Origin: a virus
Virus record (IMG/VR): IMGVR_UViG_3300009183_000420
Location: 1-21,469 of that record
DNA length: 21,469 nucleotides
Reading direction: 5' to 3' (one strand)
Positions 18,954 to 21,469 of the stretch are shown here, one piece after another. Below the pieces are notes generated by a model. That model made no database searches. It saw nothing but the letters and a program-made list of their open reading frames with translations, and was not told where the DNA came from. The translations under genes were made by a program, and so were the position numbers. Every line of letters starts with the position of its first letter. Position 1 is the first letter of the stretch.

Positions 18954-18982
18954 AGTATACGCCCAATGTTGGACAAAGTCAA
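18954..18982 (-). promoter_or_regulatory. Sigma-70 type promoter of the 218-aa gene
   Basis: Minus strand: TTGACT (18982-18977), 17-bp spacer starting TTGTCC, TATACT (18959-18954). Predicted start near 18947. Consensus-quality and identical in layout to the other three promoters. Confidence 0.9.
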
Positions 18983-19005
18983 ACGGGTATCAGAGCATGG
19001 GCAAA

Positions 19006-19021
19006 CCTGATACGTATCAGG
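19006..19021. promoter_or_regulatory. 16-bp palindrome CCTGATACGTATCAGG, copy 8 (upstream of promoter)
   Basis: Perfect 16-mer 23 bp upstream of the -35 box. Together with copy 7 it brackets the promoter (centres 176 bp apart). Confidence 0.9.
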
Positions 19022-19372
19022 AAAATTTCCCCTGCGGGGGGCTTAGTAAGAACCAAGTAAGAACAAGGAGAACTAAGTAGCGGCAACGCATAACAAAATC
19101 GGCTGGAGTCTGACCCCACTATACCCCATCCCCCCAAAACTGAGAGATCGAGCTTGGTCCCCCCCTACTTACTAATTCACTCGTTAAATCACCTTTCCCC
19201 CTACTTTATCCTACACTGTACCACAGAAACCCCCCCTTACCCTTTTCAAACGCAGACCCCCCGGGGGGTATATTTTTTTGGGTATTTGCTAGCAGATACC
19301 CTTTACTCCCCATTCTTCATCTCGTACTACTCTACTAACTGAGGCCCCAAACGGCGTGCAGACACCACACTT
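19022..19372. other. Divergent intergenic region, C-rich on the plus strand
   Basis: No gene is supported. The plus strand is markedly pyrimidine-rich from about 19130, with runs of 5-7 Cs, a CCCCCCGGGGGG palindrome (19257-19268) and a 22-bp near-perfect palindrome (19280-19301: GGGTATTTGC TA GCAGATACCC, one mismatch). AAGTAAGAAC also appears twice near 19046-19065. This strip lies directly before the small terminase gene, where cos or pac packaging sites often sit. No clear rightward promoter is visible. Confidence 0.7.
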
Positions 19373-20017
19373 ATGCCTATTGTTTTCGTAGAGCCTACCG
19401 ACGAACACCCGGTTCCCTATGACATCTCAGACGAGGTGTCCCCGACTTTTCTTGAGGAAATGGCGGTAGCAGGTGCAACTGTGGAGCTTCAGGTAGACTT
19501 AGGCGCTTCGCTAGAGCTGGAGCCCGACGAGGCTAGCAAGCAAAAAACCCTGCTCCAAGCCGTTATCGAAAAGCAAAAATCCAAGAACCTGCGTGACCCC
19601 AACACTGCCTTTGCAGCCGCAGCTTTCCTTAGGACTTACGGGGCACAGCTGGCACTAGACGCAGCCAGCGCACGTGCTGCCATAACGAACAAGTTGATGG
19701 AGATCGCCAACTGCGGCGACCCTAAGTTTGAACTTAAGGCCTTGGAACTGCTGGGTAAGCACTCGGATATCGGGATATTCACCGAGCGCAGCGAAATTAC
19801 CATCAACTACAAGAACCCCGAGGACCTTGAGAACGCCATCAAGGAACGGGTCAAGCGCCTGCTCAACGCCAACATTATCGACATTACCCCCTTGGAATCC
19901 AGTCTGGACGACGAGCTTGGCCTGAACAAACGCGATGGCTTCGAAGAGCTTAATCTGGACAAGAGCAACGGCGTGGGTGCGAACGATACGGGTACTGAGG
20001 AAGGGGAAACCCCCTGA
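19373..20017 (+). CDS. terS: Terminase small subunit
   Basis: DNA-recognition subunit of the packaging motor, 214 aa. N-terminal acidic region (1-60, poorly conserved in the family), then a helical stretch (LLQAVIEKQKSKNLRDPNTA, about 63-82) and the typical C-terminal core: ARAAITNKLMEIANCGDP, FELKALELLGKHSDIGIFTER. The combination of KALELLGKHSDIGIFTER-like text with a basic ending (ERVKRLL) is the usual signature. The tail is acidic and disordered (Glu/Asp/Asn-rich). No good Shine-Dalgarno precedes the ATG. The stop overlaps the large subunit's start. Identity inferred also from that neighbour. Confidence 0.86.
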   Translation: MPIVFVEPTDEHPVPYDISDEVSPTFLEEMAVAGATVELQVDLGASLELEPDEASKQKTLLQAVIEKQKSKNLRDPNTAFAAAAFLRTYGAQLALDAASARAAITNKLMEIANCGDPKFELKALELLGKHSDIGIFTERSEITINYKNPEDLENAIKERVKRLLNANIIDITPLESSLDDELGLNKRDGFEELNLDKSNGVGANDTGTEEGETP

Positions 20018-21469
20018 CCGACCTCCCGGAGTTCCTAGACAACATCTCACTTAAAGACATCCCGACTATACTCTCGGCCCTGTCCGTACCAGAGCAGGAG
20101 AAGCTCCTAGCTGAGCTGGATCACCTCGAAGCCCTGAAAAAACAGAAGTTGGCCCAGAAGAAATTCTTGGCCTTCGTGGGCCAAGTCTGGCCGTCATTCA
20201 TTGGGGGTAGGCACCATGCCCGCATGGCCGATGCCTTTGAACGGGTGGCTAACGGGACCTGCAAGCGCCTGATAATCAATATGCCGCCCCGCCATACTAA
20301 GTCCGAGTTCGCCAGTTACCTGCTGCCAGCTTGGTTCCTAGGCAAGGAACCGGGCAAGAAGGTCATCCAGACCAGCCACACTGCCGAGTTGGCCGTGGGC
20401 TTCGGGCGTAAAGTGCGTAACTTGGTGGACACAGAGGTCTACCATAAGATTTTCCCTGACTTAGTCCTGCAAGCGGACTCCAAGGCGGCGGGCCGGTGGA
20501 ACACCAGCAAGGGTGGTGACTACTTCGCCATCGGTGTTGGGGGTGCGGTGACCGGTAAGGGTGCCGACCTGCTCATAATCGACGACCCGCACAGTGAACA
20601 GGAAGCGGCAATCGCGGAAACCAGCCCGGAAGTCTATGATAAGGTGTACGAATGGTACACTTCGGGACCCCGGCAGCGACTTCAACCGGGTGGTGCCATC
20701 GTCATAGTGATGACGCGGTGGTCAAAAAGGGATTTAACAGGGCAAGTAGTCAAGGCGGCGCTCCAACGGGGCGGTGAAGAGTGGGAAGTCATTGAATTTC
20801 CTGCCCTTTTGCCCTCCGGTAACCCACTTTGGCCTGAATTTTGGTCACTTGAGGAGCTGACGGCCCTTAAAGAAGAGCTACCCAACGCAAAATGGATGGC
20901 TCAGTACCAGCAGAACCCCACATCTGAGACTTCGGCCATTGTTAAGCGGGACTGGTGGATGATTTGGGAGGACGAGAAGCCCCCCAAGTGTAATTTCACC
21001 CTAATGGCGTGGGATACGGCCTTCGAAAAGAGCCAGCGGGCTGACTATTCGGCCTTGACTACGTGGGGGGTGTTCTACCACCCCGATGCGACGGGCAAGG
21101 AGCAGGCAAACATCATCCTGCTGAACGCCTTCAGAGAACGCATGGAGTTCCCCCAGCTCAAGCAGGTGGCGGTGGACCAGTACAAGTCGTGGAAGCCCGA
21201 CAGTATCATCATCGAAAAGAAGGCCAGCGGTGCCCCACTTATATATGAGATGCGGGCCATGGGCATCCCGGTGCAGGAGTTCACACCGAGTAAGGGTAAT
21301 GATAAGATCAGCCGACTGAACGCAGTTAGTGACTTATTTGCTAGTGGTAGGGTATGGTGCCCCAACACCCACTGGGCTGAAGAGGTGGTTAACGAAGTCG
21401 CTGAGTTCCCTGCGGGTGAGCACGACGACTATGTTGACTCTGTCTCCTTGGCCCTGATGCGGTTCCGCA
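20014..21469 (+). CDS. terL: Terminase large subunit, 5' part (runs off window)
   Basis: ATPase/nuclease of DNA packaging; 485 codons visible. Walker A PPRHTKSE (91-98), Walker B LLIIDDPH (186-193), coupling motif MTRWSKRD (233-240), then the RNase H-like nuclease: WDTAFEKS (333-340) with D344, IIIEKKASG, and HDDYVDS near the window end. No ATG lies in frame before about 20221; starting there would cut off conserved sequence (QVWPSFIGGRHH). A CTG at 20014-20016, overlapping the terS stop as CTGA and preceded by GAGGAAGGGG, is the best start and is otherwise consistent with this phage's overlapping-gene style. The 3' end is missing. Confidence 0.93.
   Translation, partial: MTDLPEFLDNISLKDIPTILSALSVPEQEKLLAELDHLEALKKQKLAQKKFLAFVGQVWPSFIGGRHHARMADAFERVANGTCKRLIINMPPRHTKSEFASYLLPAWFLGKEPGKKVIQTSHTAELAVGFGRKVRNLVDTEVYHKIFPDLVLQADSKAAGRWNTSKGGDYFAIGVGGAVTGKGADLLIIDDPHSEQEAAIAETSPEVYDKVYEWYTSGPRQRLQPGGAIVIVMTRWSKRDLTGQVVKAALQRGGEEWEVIEFPALLPSGNPLWPEFWSLEELTALKEELPNAKWMAQYQQNPTSETSAIVKRDWWMIWEDEKPPKCNFTLMAWDTAFEKSQRADYSALTTWGVFYHPDATGKEQANIILLNAFRERMEFPQLKQVAVDQYKSWKPDSIIIEKKASGAPLIYEMRAMGIPVQEFTPSKGNDKISRLNAVSDLFASGRVWCPNTHWAEEVVNEVAEFPAGEHDDYVDSVSLALMRFR

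Noticed and set aside
19154-19342. 62-aa plus-strand frame before terS
   Set aside because: It translates the pyrimidine-rich tract (Pro/Ser/Leu/Tyr), with no ribosome-binding site.

Overview
This window is part of a tailed double-stranded DNA phage genome (Caudoviricetes), either free or as a prophage-like contig. It carries phage replication genes, many tiny tightly packed or overlapping genes, and a terminase pair. A GcrA-family regulator points to an alphaproteobacterial host, because GcrA is essentially confined to Alphaproteobacteria. No integrase, recognisable repressor, tRNA, rRNA or CRISPR array is visible.

Layout. Everything from base 1 to about 18.9 kb is transcribed leftwards (minus strand). 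From right to left this strand holds: a single strongly promoted gene with a multi-hairpin terminator (18.2-18.9 kb); an 800-bp non-coding control region (17.4-18.2 kb); a block of small hypothetical genes, several Cys-rich or membrane (15.2-17.4 kb); an unknown 270-aa protein; a MoxR AAA+ ATPase / VWA protein module with a third, DUF3150-like protein (10.2-14.2 kb); conserved unknowns and a ribbon-helix-helix protein (8.8-10.2 kb); a VRR-NUC nuclease and family A DNA polymerase (6.6-8.7 kb); a methyltransferase, glycosyltransferase, GcrA and small-gene operon with overlapping start and stop codons (3.2-6.3 kb); a Cas4-like Fe-S nuclease, a basic HNH-like protein and an IS110-type domain protein (1.0-3.2 kb); an unexplained 18/36-bp periodic repeat array (0.54-1.03 kb); and the N-terminal part of an SNF2-type helicase (1-519). 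At 18.9-19.4 kb transcription diverges, and the small and large terminase genes run rightwards off the end.

Regulation. Four near-identical sigma-70 promoters (TTGACT, exactly 17 bp, TATAC[T/A]) drive the leftward strand. A 14-16 bp perfect palindrome (CTGATACGTATCAG core) occurs eight times, and a ninth site carries a different dyad. Four of these nine sit exactly 20-21 nt upstream of start codons in a shared leader block, two lie just upstream of promoters, one is inside a gene, and the rest are elsewhere. This looks like a genome-wide regulatory or partition system of the phage.

The most unusual object is the array at 543-1028: 25 uninterrupted 18-bp units alternating two fixed 10-bp cores (TGGTTTTCAC and TGGCTCGCAC), each followed by an unrelated 8-bp spacer. 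It lies next to the gene for a protein with an IS110-type transposase C-terminal domain. I do not recognise it as any named element.
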